DNA of 64,000 nt from Marinobacter sp. BGYM27 (lineage in GTDB: Bacteria > Pseudomonadota > Gammaproteobacteria > Pseudomonadales > Oleiphilaceae). Numbering within the stretch: the stretch's first letter is position 1; the number at the start of each line of letters is the position of its first letter. Shown here in pieces: positions 27,693 to 37,340 of this stretch. The notes below the pieces were generated by a model, which ran no database searches, was not told the DNA's origin, and was given only the letters and a program-made list of their open reading frames with translations. A program made the position numbers and the translations under genes. The stretch is taken from NCBI GenBank assembly GCA_025153445.1, contig JANZNS010000001.1:62001-126000 (forward strand), written 5' to 3'.

Positions 27693-29669
27693 ATGACAGA
27701 TCGCCAGGCTTCCCGTTACCCCGGTTCCATCAAACTGACTGCTGCCGTTGCGCTGCTTACGCTACTCGCCGGCTGCGGTGATGGTGAGGCCGAGGACCGT
27801 CCCATTGACGGCCGTGATACCGACGGGTTTTACGAGCCCTCTGTCGGCACATACAACGGGCGCGTCATCGATGGCTACCTGAAAAATGCGCGAGTATGGC
27901 TCGATCTCGATGGCGACTACCAGTACGACAGCAATCAGGTGGAAGTGACGGTCGGGCAGAACCCCGAACGGACCATTGTCATTGCCTCGGGAGAGCCGAC
28001 AGCGATGACCGGTGATGGCGGCGTTTTTTCGCTGGATATGACGTCGTTCAGTCTTGATCCCGAAATCTCGGCGGAGCTCAATCCTGCAGATTATCCCCTG
28101 GTGTCTGTGGCTATTCCCGGTGTTACCGAAGAAGAAACCTACAGCGGTAACGTGACCGTTCCACACGCCTTTATGCTTTCGGCCTCTCCGGGCGAACAGA
28201 ACGTAACGCCATTAAGCACCCTGATGGATGCCAGGCGCCGGCTGGGTATTGGTGATCTGAATGTGAATGAAAGTCTGGCGCTGGCGTTGGCCAATATTAA
28301 TATGCAGGGTGACTATATCCGGTCCGGAGATGCCCGCGCCCATGCCTATGCCCGTGTACTGACACGGTTCCTGGCGCAGCAGTTTCCCGATGAATATGAG
28401 TCGGCGGTGGTTCAGTCAGGTGGCAGAATCGCTGTTTTTGGTGCGGATGCCTTGCGCATTGTAAGTCTCAGTGTCGCAGGCAGTGCCGAGACTATTGTGC
28501 GTGCGGTTGATGATGCCGTCTCGTCCGGCGGTAGTTATGCAAACGTCGATACGGACACGGTGGTGATTCCTGATGTGCCTCTGGATCTGGATAATCCGAT
28601 TCTGCTCAAGGGTGTGTCCTTGCACACATCGACAGAGGAAAAGGGTCTGATTAAATCCAATATTGATGGCGGCGATACCATCTCGACCGACCTTACCTTC
28701 CAATACAATGAAATGGGCGTGCTGGAAAAAATATCGGCAGATGGCTGTATGTTGCCGAGCCCTTATGAAGTTGCGCGCCTGGCCAATGTCGACGGGCAGG
28801 TCAGTAAGCTGGAGGTGCAATCATTTGACGGCTATTACCTGGAGACGGGCACCAGTCGTCCGTTCTGGGAAGATGACAAGATCAATGAAACGCTGACCTT
28901 CGACTGGGCAGCTCAGCGAGCTTATTTCAGAACGGCTACCACCTGTCATCCGGGGTTGGCCGCAACAAGTGAAATTGGCGATAGCACGCAACTCGTGTTT
29001 GGCTGGACGTTATCCGGGGCGGGCAAGGTTGATGCAATGACCGTGTCTTCTGGCGGAGCCGCGCCTGGTGACGAAGGGGATGCCCTTGCGACTTTCACTC
29101 CCGACTACACTTATGCCAATGATCCGGTCTTCGGGTTTGATCTGTCGATTCTTGATCCTGCTGCAGGCTTGCTGGGCGATACCGCCAGTAAATCCGCCAC
29201 CATTACCGGCGAAATCGTTGAGTGTCTGGGCGACATTACGCCAGAGAACCAGGCAAAGCCCCGGGTCATATCAGCGCAGCAAAGTTATGAATACGCCAAC
29301 AGCAATGTGGGAGACATGGTTGAAGATCCCGCCACTAACTCGACGGTGGTGCCAGCCGACGGAAATCTGGTTGGGGCGAAAATGGACTGGGACACTCGGG
29401 ATGGCCACAAGCGATTGTTACGGCGGATCTTTTATGACCCGACTGTGAATACAGCTGAGTTGCTGCAGTGGGAGTATTCCCACATCCGGGTTGGTGATTT
29501 TGTAGATGAGGTTCAACCAAACCTGATCAATGAAGCGCAGTTGTCGCGTAAAACCGGGAATCTGACCTCAACCTGCGGTTATCCAGCGTCCGGAGCATCG
29601 GCGGGAATCTATGCGCTGGCGCGATATGACTACATCCGGTTAGCCGATTACATCGCTGAAAACCTTTAA
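27693..29669 (+). CDS. large lipoprotein of unknown function
   Basis: A 658-residue predicted outer-membrane lipoprotein. The signal has a lipobox LLAGC with Cys28 followed by Gly, so it lacks the Asp+2 inner-membrane retention signal. A short Asp-rich linker leads to GTYNGRVIDGYLKNARVWLDLDGDYQYDS, which looks like a repeated surface-domain strand with a calcium-loop-like DLDGDYQYD. I recognise no enzymatic motif in the remainder, which is rich in Asp, Thr and Gly. It is flanked by promoter-sized gaps and followed by a hairpin, so it is probably monocistronic. Possible roles include surface binding or adhesion, but this is not shown. Confidence 0.75.
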   Translation: MTDRQASRYPGSIKLTAAVALLTLLAGCGDGEAEDRPIDGRDTDGFYEPSVGTYNGRVIDGYLKNARVWLDLDGDYQYDSNQVEVTVGQNPERTIVIASGEPTAMTGDGGVFSLDMTSFSLDPEISAELNPADYPLVSVAIPGVTEEETYSGNVTVPHAFMLSASPGEQNVTPLSTLMDARRRLGIGDLNVNESLALALANINMQGDYIRSGDARAHAYARVLTRFLAQQFPDEYESAVVQSGGRIAVFGADALRIVSLSVAGSAETIVRAVDDAVSSGGSYANVDTDTVVIPDVPLDLDNPILLKGVSLHTSTEEKGLIKSNIDGGDTISTDLTFQYNEMGVLEKISADGCMLPSPYEVARLANVDGQVSKLEVQSFDGYYLETGTSRPFWEDDKINETLTFDWAAQRAYFRTATTCHPGLAATSEIGDSTQLVFGWTLSGAGKVDAMTVSSGGAAPGDEGDALATFTPDYTYANDPVFGFDLSILDPAAGLLGDTASKSATITGEIVECLGDITPENQAKPRVISAQQSYEYANSNVGDMVEDPATNSTVVPADGNLVGAKMDWDTRDGHKRLLRRIFYDPTVNTAELLQWEYSHIRVGDFVDEVQPNLINEAQLSRKTGNLTSTCGYPASGASAGIYALARYDYIRLADYIAENL

Positions 29670-29676
29670 TTAATCA

Positions 29677-29702
29677 ACGTTGTCGCCTGCTCGCGACAAC
29701 GT
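29677..29702. terminator. 10-bp hairpin after the lipoprotein gene
   Basis: A perfect inverted repeat ACGTTGTCGC (29677-29686) and GCGACAACGT (29693-29702), with a 6-base loop, 7 bases after the stop codon. An A-run follows in place of a T-run, so it is a hairpin that may end or stabilise the transcript but is not a standard intrinsic terminator. Confidence 0.5.
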
Positions 29703-29723
29703 AAAAAACCTCAAAGAAAGTAT

Positions 29724-29752
29724 TTGACAGCCTTTCGATGAATGATTAAAGT
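29724..29752 (+). promoter_or_regulatory. sigma70 promoter for tRNA-Leu
   Basis: A consensus -35 TTGACA (29724-29729), a 17-base spacer and -10 TAAAGT (29747-29752), followed by a GC-rich discriminator (ACGCGCC) of the kind seen at stringently controlled stable-RNA promoters. The predicted start lies about 100 bases before the mature tRNA, implying a processed 5' leader. Confidence 0.7.
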
Positions 29753-29858
29753 ACGCGCCATTGGTGAGGGCACAGCTTTCATCAGCGGCAGATATCCCGA
29801 TAAATCATCGTTTTTACAGGTTTTGATTTATTAGCCGGGCAATTTCTGCAAATCACCT

Positions 29859-29945
29859 GCCGAGGTGGTGAAATTGGTAGACACGCTAGCTTCAGGTGCT
29901 AGTGCTCGCAAGGGCGTGGAGGTTCAAGTCCTCTCCTCGGCACCA
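29859..29945 (+). tRNA. tRNA-Leu(CAG)
   Basis: An 87-nt class II tRNA. The acceptor GCCGAGG pairs with CCTCGGC, the CCA is encoded, the anticodon stem/loop CTAGC-TTCAGGT-GCTAG gives anticodon CAG, a long variable arm (TGCTCGCAAGGGCGT) is present, and the T loop is GGTTCAAGTCC. It is unlinked to other tRNA genes, with rnr downstream. Confidence 0.96.
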
Positions 29946-30114
29946 CTTCTTTCCCCAGGAAGTGGCTTTAAATTACCCTCTGAATTTTTTCCAGTACCGA
30001 CGTTATGACTCTTTCGGTCTGCGGGTTATACTTCAGCCACATCCAACCGCGATCAGCGACGGACGTTTTCATATTTTTCCCGCCTGATCTGCCGGCAGCA
30101 AGGCATCCTTTTTA

Positions 30115-32625
30115 ATGGTTTCCAAAAAAGAAAAGAACGAAAAAACAGTAAAGAACAACGATCCTCATGCTCAGCGTGAGGCGCAAAAATACGATAATCC
30201 GATCCAGAGTCGCGAATTTATCCTCGCGCACCTCCGTGAACGCGGCGCGCCCGCGACACATGAAACCCTCTGCAAAGAACTCAACCAGGTGACCGAAGAG
30301 GGTATCGAGGCTTTGCGCCGTCGTCTGATCGCGATGTGTCGCGACGGTCAGATGATTTGTAATCGGCGTGATGCATTTGTGCCAATCGATGAGGCGGATC
30401 TGGTGTCCGGTAAAGTGCTTGGTCACCGCGACGGCTTCGGTTTCCTGGTTCCTGACGATGGCAGCTCTGACTTATTCCTGAGTGCCCGCCAGATGAAGCA
30501 GGTTTTCCACGGTGACCGTGCCGCTGCGCGGGTCGTGCAGGTTGATGACCGGGGGCGCCGTGAAGGCCAGATTGTTGAGGTGCTGGAGCACAAGACGCTG
30601 CAGATCGTCGGGCGCCTGTTCCGTGAGAGCGGTATCGCGTTTGTGACGCCTGAGAATCCGCGCATCAATCAGGATGTGCTGATTCCTGAGGAACATTGCG
30701 GCGATGCGCGTCATGGTCAATATGTGGTTGTTGAGCTGATGCGTCAGCCGACGCAGCGGACCAAGCCGACCGGTCGGATTCTGGAAGTGCTTGGCGATCA
30801 TATGGCGCCGGGTATGGAAATTGCCGTCTCGATTCGCTCCCATGATATCCCTCATGCCTGGCCGCCGTCAGTCGGAGAGCAGGCCGCATCAATCCCTGAA
30901 GAAGTCACCGAAAGCGACAAGGAAAACCGCGTCGATTTGCGGGATTTGCCGCTGGTGACAATTGATGGTGAGGATGCTCGCGACTTTGATGATGCCATCT
31001 TCTGCGAGCGCCGTCCGCGAGGCGGTTTCCGGTTGGTGGTGGCGATTGCCGACGTGTCCCATTACGTCCGACCTGAATCGCCTCTGGACGAAGAAGCAAT
31101 AGAGCGGGGTAACTCGGTCTACTTCCCGGATCATGTTGTTCCGATGCTACCGGAGAAGCTGTCCAACGGTTTGTGCTCGTTGAACCCGGACGTTGATCGT
31201 CTGTGTCTTGTCAGTGATATGACAATCAGTGCCAGTGGCCGCATTAGCAGTTACACCTTCAGTCAGGCGGTGATGCATTCCAAGGCGCGGCTGACTTATA
31301 ACAAGGTGAGCGACATTCTCGAACGTCCGGATTCCGAGGCGGGGCAATCGTTGCGCGAGCGTTATGCGCACGTCGTGCCGCACCTTGAGGATCTTTATGC
31401 CTTGTTCAAGGTGTTGCGAGCGGGCCGTACAGAACGTGGCGCTATTGATTTTGAAACCACTGAAACCCGCATTATTTTTGATCCTACACGCAAGATCGAA
31501 GAGATCGTGCCGGTCTATCGCAACGACGCGCACAAGATTGTTGAAGAGTGCATGCTGTGTGCGAACGTGGCGACGGCCCGCTTCCTGAAGCGGCATGAGA
31601 TCCCGGCGCTGTATCGGGTGCATGAAGGGCCTTCGCCGGAGCGACTCAATGCGCTGAGGTTATTCCTCGGTGAGCAGGGGTTGCAGCTGGGTGGCGGTGA
31701 TGAGCCGACGTCCTCCGACTATCAGACGTTGCTGTCCAGTATCGTCGATCGCCCGGATGCGAATGTTATTCAGACCGTTATGTTGCGGTCGTTGAGTCAG
31801 GCGATATACAGCCCTGATCAAAGCGGTCACTTCGGGCTTGGTTTTACCAGCTATACCCATTTCACTTCCCCGATCCGTCGCTACCCGGATTTGATTGTCC
31901 ACCGCGCGATCAAGTCGGTGATTCACAGTGAATCGGCAAAAGAGGCTGTTGTTCAGCCTGCACGGCGTGATGCGGAGCTGGGTGCGTATCCTTATGATCA
32001 TGCGCGTATGGAGCGATTTGGTCAGCACTGTTCAATGACCGAGCGTCGGGCCGATGATGCCACGCGTGATGTCATGGCCTGGCTGAAGTGCGAATACCTG
32101 AAGGATCATGTGGGCGACGAGTTTGATGGTGTTATCGCAGCGGTCGTGCCTTTTGGCTTCTTTGTTGAGCTCGAGGGCGTGTATATCGAAGGGCTGGTAC
32201 ATGTTTCGACGCTCAGTGGAGACTATTTCCAGCATGATGCTGCCAAGCATCGACTGGTAGGTGAGCGAACCAGTGTCAGCTTCCGTCTCGGCGATGCCGT
32301 GCGGGTGAAGGTTATGCGTGTCGGGCTTGAAGATCGGAAAATCGATCTGGAGCTGCTCAGTGAGCCCAAGAAACGCAAGGCGGATCGTGATGCCTTGCCG
32401 CCAAAAGGTGGTGAGCGTAAAGGGCGGTCGCCGGGTGGAAGTGCTGGCAAGGGGCGGGAAAAGTCTTCCCGCAGCCGATCCGGTGGAAAACCGCTGTCCG
32501 CCAAAGAAAAGTTGTCTCGGGATGCTGCCCGTGAAGCGGGCGGTAAGACAGGCGGTAAGCGGGCCGGGGCGGCGGGCAAGTCCCGCTCCGGTAGTTCAAA
32601 AAACGCGCCTGGTAAGGGTCGGTAA
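30115..32625 (+). CDS. rnr: ribonuclease R
   Basis: An 836-residue 3'-5' exoribonuclease that degrades structured RNA and takes part in rRNA quality control and trans-translation. An N-terminal helix-turn-helix (~30-85) and two cold-shock domains precede the RNB catalytic domain (~270-600) with the acidic cluster DGEDARDFDDAIF. An S1 domain (~640-725, VGDEFDGVIAAVVPFGFFVEL) follows, and the last ~90 residues are a Lys/Arg/Gly/Ser-rich tail typical of gammaproteobacterial RNase R. The gene is followed directly by rlmB with no intervening bases, a standard pairing. Confidence 0.97.
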   Translation: MVSKKEKNEKTVKNNDPHAQREAQKYDNPIQSREFILAHLRERGAPATHETLCKELNQVTEEGIEALRRRLIAMCRDGQMICNRRDAFVPIDEADLVSGKVLGHRDGFGFLVPDDGSSDLFLSARQMKQVFHGDRAAARVVQVDDRGRREGQIVEVLEHKTLQIVGRLFRESGIAFVTPENPRINQDVLIPEEHCGDARHGQYVVVELMRQPTQRTKPTGRILEVLGDHMAPGMEIAVSIRSHDIPHAWPPSVGEQAASIPEEVTESDKENRVDLRDLPLVTIDGEDARDFDDAIFCERRPRGGFRLVVAIADVSHYVRPESPLDEEAIERGNSVYFPDHVVPMLPEKLSNGLCSLNPDVDRLCLVSDMTISASGRISSYTFSQAVMHSKARLTYNKVSDILERPDSEAGQSLRERYAHVVPHLEDLYALFKVLRAGRTERGAIDFETTETRIIFDPTRKIEEIVPVYRNDAHKIVEECMLCANVATARFLKRHEIPALYRVHEGPSPERLNALRLFLGEQGLQLGGGDEPTSSDYQTLLSSIVDRPDANVIQTVMLRSLSQAIYSPDQSGHFGLGFTSYTHFTSPIRRYPDLIVHRAIKSVIHSESAKEAVVQPARRDAELGAYPYDHARMERFGQHCSMTERRADDATRDVMAWLKCEYLKDHVGDEFDGVIAAVVPFGFFVELEGVYIEGLVHVSTLSGDYFQHDAAKHRLVGERTSVSFRLGDAVRVKVMRVGLEDRKIDLELLSEPKKRKADRDALPPKGGERKGRSPGGSAGKGREKSSRSRSGGKPLSAKEKLSRDAAREAGGKTGGKRAGAAGKSRSGSSKNAPGKGR

Positions 32626-33360
32626 GTGTCTCAAGAATTTGTATTTGGCTGGCATGCGGTTGATGCTGTGCTTCAGCGAGAGCCGGGGCGATTTCAGCAG
32701 GTCTGGATTCAGACCGGGCGTCAGGACAAGCGGGTCAGTAGTATCTGCGACGCGTTGGATGAGCTGGGCGTCAAGTGGCAAGTAGTCCATCGTAAAGAGC
32801 TTGATGCCCGTGTTGCAGGGGTTCACCAGGGAATTGTTGCCCAGGTTGCTCCCAGCAAGGAAATGCAGGAGTCAGACTTGCTGGCCGCCCTTGAAAATTG
32901 GGATGTGCCTCCTTTGTTGTTGGTGCTCGATGGTGTTACCGATCCGCATAATCTTGGTGCGTGCCTGCGTTCAGCCGACGCTGCCGGTGTCAGGGCTGTT
33001 ATTGTGCCCAGGGATAAATCGGCATCATTGAACCCGACGGTCAGAAAAGTTGCTTGTGGTGCCGCCGAATCCGTTCCGCTGGTGCGCGTCACCAATTTGG
33101 CCCGTTTTCTGCGCTCAATACAGGAGTTGGGGGTTTGGGTTATCGGCACGGCGGGTGAGGCAGGCGCGACGCTTTATCAGGCGGACTTCAAGGGTGCCAC
33201 GGCTTTGGTTATGGGGGCGGAAGGAAAAGGCATGCGCCGCCTGACCCGTGAACATTGTGATGCGTTGATCAACATTCCCATGCGCGGGCAGGTCGAGAGT
33301 CTGAATGTGTCCGTTGCAACCGGCGTCTGTTTGTTTGAGGCCCTTCGTCAGCGGCTCTGA
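32626..33360 (+). CDS. rlmB: 23S rRNA (guanosine-2251-2'-O)-methyltransferase
   Basis: A 244-residue SpoU/TrmH-family SPOUT methyltransferase that modifies the peptidyl-transferase-region G2251. The N-terminal substrate domain ([13 protein letters not shown]) is followed by motif 1 [20 protein letters not shown], motif 2 MGAEGKGM and motif 3 [18 protein letters not shown]. It starts at GTG 32626, immediately after the rnr TAA, with AAGGGT just upstream, so the two are co-translated. Confidence 0.96.
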   Translation: MSQEFVFGWHAVDAVLQREPGRFQQVWIQTGRQDKRVSSICDALDELGVKWQVVHRKELDARVAGVHQGIVAQVAPSKEMQESDLLAALENWDVPPLLLVLDGVTDPHNLGACLRSADAAGVRAVIVPRDKSASLNPTVRKVACGAAESVPLVRVTNLARFLRSIQELGVWVIGTAGEAGATLYQADFKGATALVMGAEGKGMRRLTREHCDALINIPMRGQVESLNVSVATGVCLFEALRQRL

Positions 33361-33375
33361 TAAACGCCGCTGTGC

Positions 33376-33404
33376 TTGCAATACCTGTCCCGGATGCCTA
33401 AAAT
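33376..33404 (+). promoter_or_regulatory. rpsF: sigma70 promoter for the rpsF operon
   Basis: -35 TTGCAA (33376-33381), a 17-base spacer and -10 TAAAAT (33399-33404). The predicted start near 33410 lies inside the 5' arm of the hairpin at 33408-33428. The leader to the rpsF ATG would be about 145 bases. Confidence 0.65.
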
Positions 33405-33407
33405 ACG

Positions 33408-33438
33408 CCACCCCTTATTCTGGGGTGGATTTTCTTTT
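33408..33438 (+). terminator. intrinsic terminator after rlmB, overlapping the rpsF promoter start
   Basis: CCACCCC and GGGGTGG arms with a 7-base loop, followed by ATTTTCTTTT. It would end rnr-rlmB transcripts; transcripts begun from the promoter just upstream would lack the first bases of the 5' arm. Confidence 0.75.
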
Positions 33439-33479
33439 GTCCGGATGAGCGTCCGGGCGTCTGAATATCTGCAGTAATC

Positions 33480-33496
33480 TGGTATTTCCGATACCA
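33480..33496 (+). promoter_or_regulatory. small leader hairpin with CCG loop, possible S6:S18 site
   Basis: TGGTAT and ATACCA pair around a 5-base loop TTCCG in the rpsF leader, 60 bases before the start codon. S6:S18 feedback sites in bacterial rpsF leaders expose a CCG trinucleotide in a stem. The match here is suggestive only. Confidence 0.3.
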
Positions 33497-33555
33497 ACTC
33501 CTTGCTTCTTCCGGGTGCGTCCCTGAAGGGGCTGTTCAATCCGTAGGGAGAACTC

Positions 33556-33996
33556 ATGCGTCACTACGAAATCGTATTTATGGTACACCCGGATCAGAGC
33601 GAGCAAGTGCCCGCGATGATCGAGCGTTATACCAACAGCATCACCGAATCCGGTGGCTCTGTTCACCGTCTTGAAGATTGGGGCCGTCGTCACCTGGCAT
33701 ATCCGATCAACAAGATCCACAAAGCTCATTACGTCCTGATGAACATTGAATGTTCGCAGGAAGTGCTGGACGAGCTGGCTCACAACTTCCGTTTCAACGA
33801 TGCGATCATCCGTGATCTCGTTATCCGTCGCGATGAAGCGGATACTGAAGCATCACCGATGAAAACTTCCGAGTCCCGTGAAGATCGCCGCCCAAGCGGT
33901 GAAGATCGTCCGCGCCGTACTTCTGAGTCTGAGGAAAACACTCAGTCATCAGACGACAACGACGCTGCAGACGATAACGACGGCGAAGAAGAATAA
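33556..33996 (+). CDS. rpsF: 30S ribosomal protein S6
   Basis: A 146-residue S6 with the standard fold: [48 protein letters not shown] and [15 protein letters not shown] ~40-residue acidic, Ser/Asp/Glu-rich tail follows, which is the substrate region for RimK-type glutamylation in related bacteria. S6 binds S18 and 16S rRNA in the platform. It has a strong AGGGAG ribosome-binding site and is first in rpsF-rpsR-(membrane protein)-rplI. Confidence 0.98.
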   Translation: MRHYEIVFMVHPDQSEQVPAMIERYTNSITESGGSVHRLEDWGRRHLAYPINKIHKAHYVLMNIECSQEVLDELAHNFRFNDAIIRDLVIRRDEADTEASPMKTSESREDRRPSGEDRPRRTSESEENTQSSDDNDAADDNDGEEE

Positions 33997-34025
33997 TCCA
34001 TCACTGGTAGTTGAGGAGTTTAATT

Positions 34026-34256
34026 ATGGCTCGCTTTTTTAGACGTCGTAAGTTCTGCCGGTTCACGGCAGAAGGTGTTAAAGAGATCGATTACAAGGAT
34101 CTCGACACCCTGAAAGGTTATGTTACTGAAACCGGCAAAATCGTGCCCAGCCGTATCACCGGTACCAAAGCACGTTATCAGCGTCAGCTGGCGACCGCGA
34201 TCAAACGCGCGCGTTTCCTGGCTCTGCTGCCGTACTCCGATAGCCACGACAATTAA
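34026..34256 (+). CDS. rpsR: 30S ribosomal protein S18
   Basis: A 76-residue S18 starting at ATG 34026 with GAGGAG upstream: [25 protein letters not shown] and [26 protein letters not shown]. It binds S6 in the platform of the small subunit. The reading frame can extend to an upstream ATG at 34011, which is not supported by family length. Confidence 0.98.
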   Translation: MARFFRRRKFCRFTAEGVKEIDYKDLDTLKGYVTETGKIVPSRITGTKARYQRQLATAIKRARFLALLPYSDSHDN

Positions 34257-34278
34257 GTAATAACAGGACTCGGGACCC

Positions 34279-35145
34279 ATGAAAGCATTGGCTCAGTTTG
34301 CAATGCGCGGGCCCCTTCAGGCGAGCGTGATAGCGGCTGTTTCGACGGCTGTACCGCTGCTCTCCTGGGTTGGAGCGGCCGTCGTAGGCCTGGTCATGTT
34401 GAGGCTGGGCGTCAGTCAGGGATTGGTAGTTGGCCTTTGGGCTCTGCTTCCCGCCCTTGGCTGGAGCTGGTTCGGCAACGATCCAACCGCATTGTTTGTG
34501 TTGCTCCAGGTTATCGTGATGGTTGCTGTTTTACGCGCCACCGCGTCCTGGGAGAAAACCCTGCTGACGGGCAGCGGGCTGGCAATAGTGGCGAGTATGC
34601 TACTGCCGGTTCTATACCCGCAGCTGATCAACCAGTTGGTCGATACCGGAATATCGTTTTATCAACGCTATAATCCGGACGTCGCCAAACAACTGGGCGA
34701 TCAGCTCGATGTACTGATCAGGCAGGTGATGAATGCGAGCATGGCAGGTACTTTCCTGCTGATTGCGGTACTCGTCACCTTGTTGGCAAGAAGTTGGCAA
34801 GCGGGACTTTATAATCCCGGAGGTTTCAGGGCAGAGTTTCATGCACTGAGACTGAGCTGGCCAGTTGCCGTACTGTGTGTGGTGGCCATGTTCATGGCGC
34901 CGCTGCTAGGTCTGAATCCGGTACTGGTAAGTTGGGCGGCCGGCTTTCCGCTGTTGTTTGCGGGGCTGGGTCTGATCCACGGTATCGTGGGCAAACGCAA
35001 AATGAGTGTCCAGTGGCTGTTTTTGTTCTATATCGCCCTGGTGCTGCTAAGCCCGAGTCTGATGTTGTTGTTACTGTTGTTGGCATTTGTGGATAGCTGG
35101 CTGGATTTCAGGGGCAAAATAAAGCCCCCTGGACCGGTAGAATAA
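34279..35145 (+). CDS. YybS/DUF2232-like multi-pass membrane protein
   Basis: A 288-residue integral membrane protein with about eight hydrophobic helices and no soluble domain. It occupies the slot between rpsR and rplI where Pseudomonas and relatives encode a DUF2232 (YybS-like) protein; that family is distantly related to ECF-transporter S components. The function is unknown. Its spacing (22 bases after rpsR, 20 before rplI) implies expression with the ribosomal proteins. Confidence 0.75.
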   Translation: MKALAQFAMRGPLQASVIAAVSTAVPLLSWVGAAVVGLVMLRLGVSQGLVVGLWALLPALGWSWFGNDPTALFVLLQVIVMVAVLRATASWEKTLLTGSGLAIVASMLLPVLYPQLINQLVDTGISFYQRYNPDVAKQLGDQLDVLIRQVMNASMAGTFLLIAVLVTLLARSWQAGLYNPGGFRAEFHALRLSWPVAVLCVVAMFMAPLLGLNPVLVSWAAGFPLLFAGLGLIHGIVGKRKMSVQWLFLFYIALVLLSPSLMLLLLLLAFVDSWLDFRGKIKPPGPVE

Positions 35146-35165
35146 AGCACGAAGAGGTTAACGAG

Positions 35166-35612
35166 ATGGAAGTTATTCTGCTCGAGAAAGTCGCAAACCT
35201 GGGTTCCCTGGGCGACAAAGTAAAAGTAAAAGCGGGCTACGGCCGCAACTTCCTCCTGCCATACGGCAAGGCGGTTCCTGCGACTGGCGCCAACATCGAA
35301 GAATTCGAAGCGCGTCGCGCCGAGCTTGAGAAAGCTGCTGCTGAAAAGCTGGCAGCTGCTGAAGCACGTGCCGAAGCGCTGAACGGCGCTGCTTTCACCA
35401 TCACCTCAAAAGCAGGCGATGAAGGCAAGCTGTTCGGTTCTATTGGTGTGCGTGATATCGCTGATGCTGTGACTGCAGGTGGTACCGAAATCGAAAAGAG
35501 CGAAGTGAAGATGCCGGAAGGTCCTTTGCGCGCGATTGGCGAGTACGATATCGAGCTGCAATTGCACTCAGACGTCAGTGTTACTATCAAGGTCACAGTC
35601 GTAGCGGAGTAA
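35166..35612 (+). CDS. rplI: 50S ribosomal protein L9
   Basis: A 148-residue L9: [36 protein letters not shown] (N-domain), a long central helix of Ala/Glu/Lys (~45-75), and the C-domain with [16 protein letters not shown]. It sits near the L1 stalk and affects translational fidelity. It is last in the rpsF operon and followed by a strong terminator. Confidence 0.98.
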   Translation: MEVILLEKVANLGSLGDKVKVKAGYGRNFLLPYGKAVPATGANIEEFEARRAELEKAAAEKLAAAEARAEALNGAAFTITSKAGDEGKLFGSIGVRDIADAVTAGGTEIEKSEVKMPEGPLRAIGEYDIELQLHSDVSVTIKVTVVAE

Positions 35613-35683
35613 GTTTTGCTATGCCGGTGCGGGTTCTTTCGAGCCTCACCTGTTTGCAAGGCTAAACGCTATTGCTGTGAATG

Positions 35684-35728
35684 ACAGGCCCGACAAGCGT
35701 TCACGCGTTTGCCGGGCCTGTTTTTTTG
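35684..35728 (+). terminator. intrinsic terminator after rplI
   Basis: ACAGGCCCG (35684-35692) and CGGGCCTGT (35713-35721) form the stem, with a partly paired loop and a run of seven T. It separates the rpsF operon from dnaB. Confidence 0.92.
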
Positions 35729-35861
35729 GTAAATCAATCAGCTTCAACAGTCGCTTGTGATGAGCCAGTGCGGCGGTTATCTTAGATACTTTCGATAGCG
35801 ATCGGTCATACGACTCGCGTCCACAACCCCATTCATTCTGTCACTCTGGATACGCGGTACC

Positions 35862-37259
35862 ATGGTGAGTCCCATCGTAAAACAGGCAACCTCCGACGCC
35901 GATACGTCGCGCATCAAGGTGCCACCCCATTCGATTGAAGCAGAACAGGCTGTTATCGGCGGTCTGATGCTGGACAACAGTAAATGGGATGCGGTTTCCG
36001 AAGTGATAACCTCCGCCGATTTTTACCGGCAGGACCATCGCCTGATTTTCGCTGCCATTGAGCGCCTTGCCGGTGATGGCGAACCGTTGGATGTGGTCAC
36101 GCTCAGTGAGTTTCTGGAGCGTGGAGGCGATATTGACGACGCCGGAGGCATCAACTATCTCGCGGAGATGGCGGAGAAAACGCCCGGGGCATCGAATATA
36201 GGGGCATACGCCAATATCGTTCGCGAGCGATCTGTCATTCGCCAACTGATTGAAGTATCCGGGGGGATTGCTGATTCGGCGTTCAACCCCAAAGGTCGCA
36301 CCAGTGATGATTTGCTTGATGAAGCTGAGCGCAATGTTTTCAAGATTGCAGAGTCCCGGGCGAAAGAAGGAACCGGGCCCCAGTCGATTAACCCGATTCT
36401 TACCAAGGCTCTGAGCCGGATCGAGACTCTTTTCGAGTCCGGTGATGCGATTACTGGCACCACTACCGGCTTCAAGGATCTCGATGAATGGACATCGGGC
36501 ATGCAGCCGTCGGATTTGGTGATTGTTGCCGGTCGTCCGTCTATGGGTAAAACGACGTTTGCGATGAACCTGGTTGAGAACGCCTTGATGGGCAGCGGCG
36601 AACCCGTGCTGGTCTTTAGTATGGAGATGCCGGCAGATTCTATCGTGATGCGTATGTTGTCATCGCTCGGGCGTATCGATCAGACCCGTATGCGGAGTGG
36701 GCGTCTTGAGGAGGAAGACTGGCCGCGACTGACATCAGCGGTCAGCCTGCTCAAGGATAAGCCGCTTTACATTGATGATACCGCCGGTTTGAGCCCTACT
36801 GAAATGCGTTCTCGCGCCCGGCGTATTGCCCGGGAGAACAACGGCAAGATCGGCCTGATCATGGTGGATTATCTCCAGCTTATGCGTGTGCCGGGCAGTA
36901 CCGAAGGCCGAACCGCAGAAATCTCGGAAATCTCCCGCTCCCTGAAAGGCTTGGCGAAAGAGTTGAGTTGTCCGGTGGTGGCGCTCTCCCAGCTCAACCG
37001 GAGCCTGGAGCAACGGCCCAACAAGCGCCCCGTAAACTCGGATCTTCGTGAGTCCGGTGCGATCGAGCAGGACGCGGACGTCATCATGTTTATCTACCGC
37101 GATGAGGTCTATAACGAGGATAGTGCCGATAAGGGAATTGCCGAAATCATTATCGGTAAGCAGCGTAACGGGCCTATCGGCACGGTCCGGCTGGCCTTTA
37201 TCGGCAAGTACACCAAGTTCGAAGATCTGGCGCACGGCGATTACGGCGGCGACTATTAG
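35862..37259 (+). CDS. dnaB: replicative DNA helicase
   Basis: A 465-residue hexameric helicase that unwinds the replication fork. The N-terminal primase-interaction domain (HSIEAEQAVIGGLMLDN) is followed by a linker and the RecA-like motor: Walker A GRPSMGKTTFAMN (~223), Walker B MVDYLQLM, then ALSQLNRSLEQRPNKRP and SGAIEQDADVIMF. It has normal length and no intein. It sits before alr, a conserved dnaB-alr pairing. Confidence 0.98.
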   Translation: MVSPIVKQATSDADTSRIKVPPHSIEAEQAVIGGLMLDNSKWDAVSEVITSADFYRQDHRLIFAAIERLAGDGEPLDVVTLSEFLERGGDIDDAGGINYLAEMAEKTPGASNIGAYANIVRERSVIRQLIEVSGGIADSAFNPKGRTSDDLLDEAERNVFKIAESRAKEGTGPQSINPILTKALSRIETLFESGDAITGTTTGFKDLDEWTSGMQPSDLVIVAGRPSMGKTTFAMNLVENALMGSGEPVLVFSMEMPADSIVMRMLSSLGRIDQTRMRSGRLEEEDWPRLTSAVSLLKDKPLYIDDTAGLSPTEMRSRARRIARENNGKIGLIMVDYLQLMRVPGSTEGRTAEISEISRSLKGLAKELSCPVVALSQLNRSLEQRPNKRPVNSDLRESGAIEQDADVIMFIYRDEVYNEDSADKGIAEIIIGKQRNGPIGTVRLAFIGKYTKFEDLAHGDYGGDY

Positions 37260-37340
37260 CAGAGTTGAACGCTGGCAAAGCAGTTTCGATCATCAGTTCA
37301 GGTATGGCCAGTCGGACGGTTAAACAGGACGGAGCGGTTA

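Noticed and set aside
35684-35728. riboswitch or sRNA at the rplI end
   Set aside because: The hairpin with T-run is a simple intrinsic terminator.
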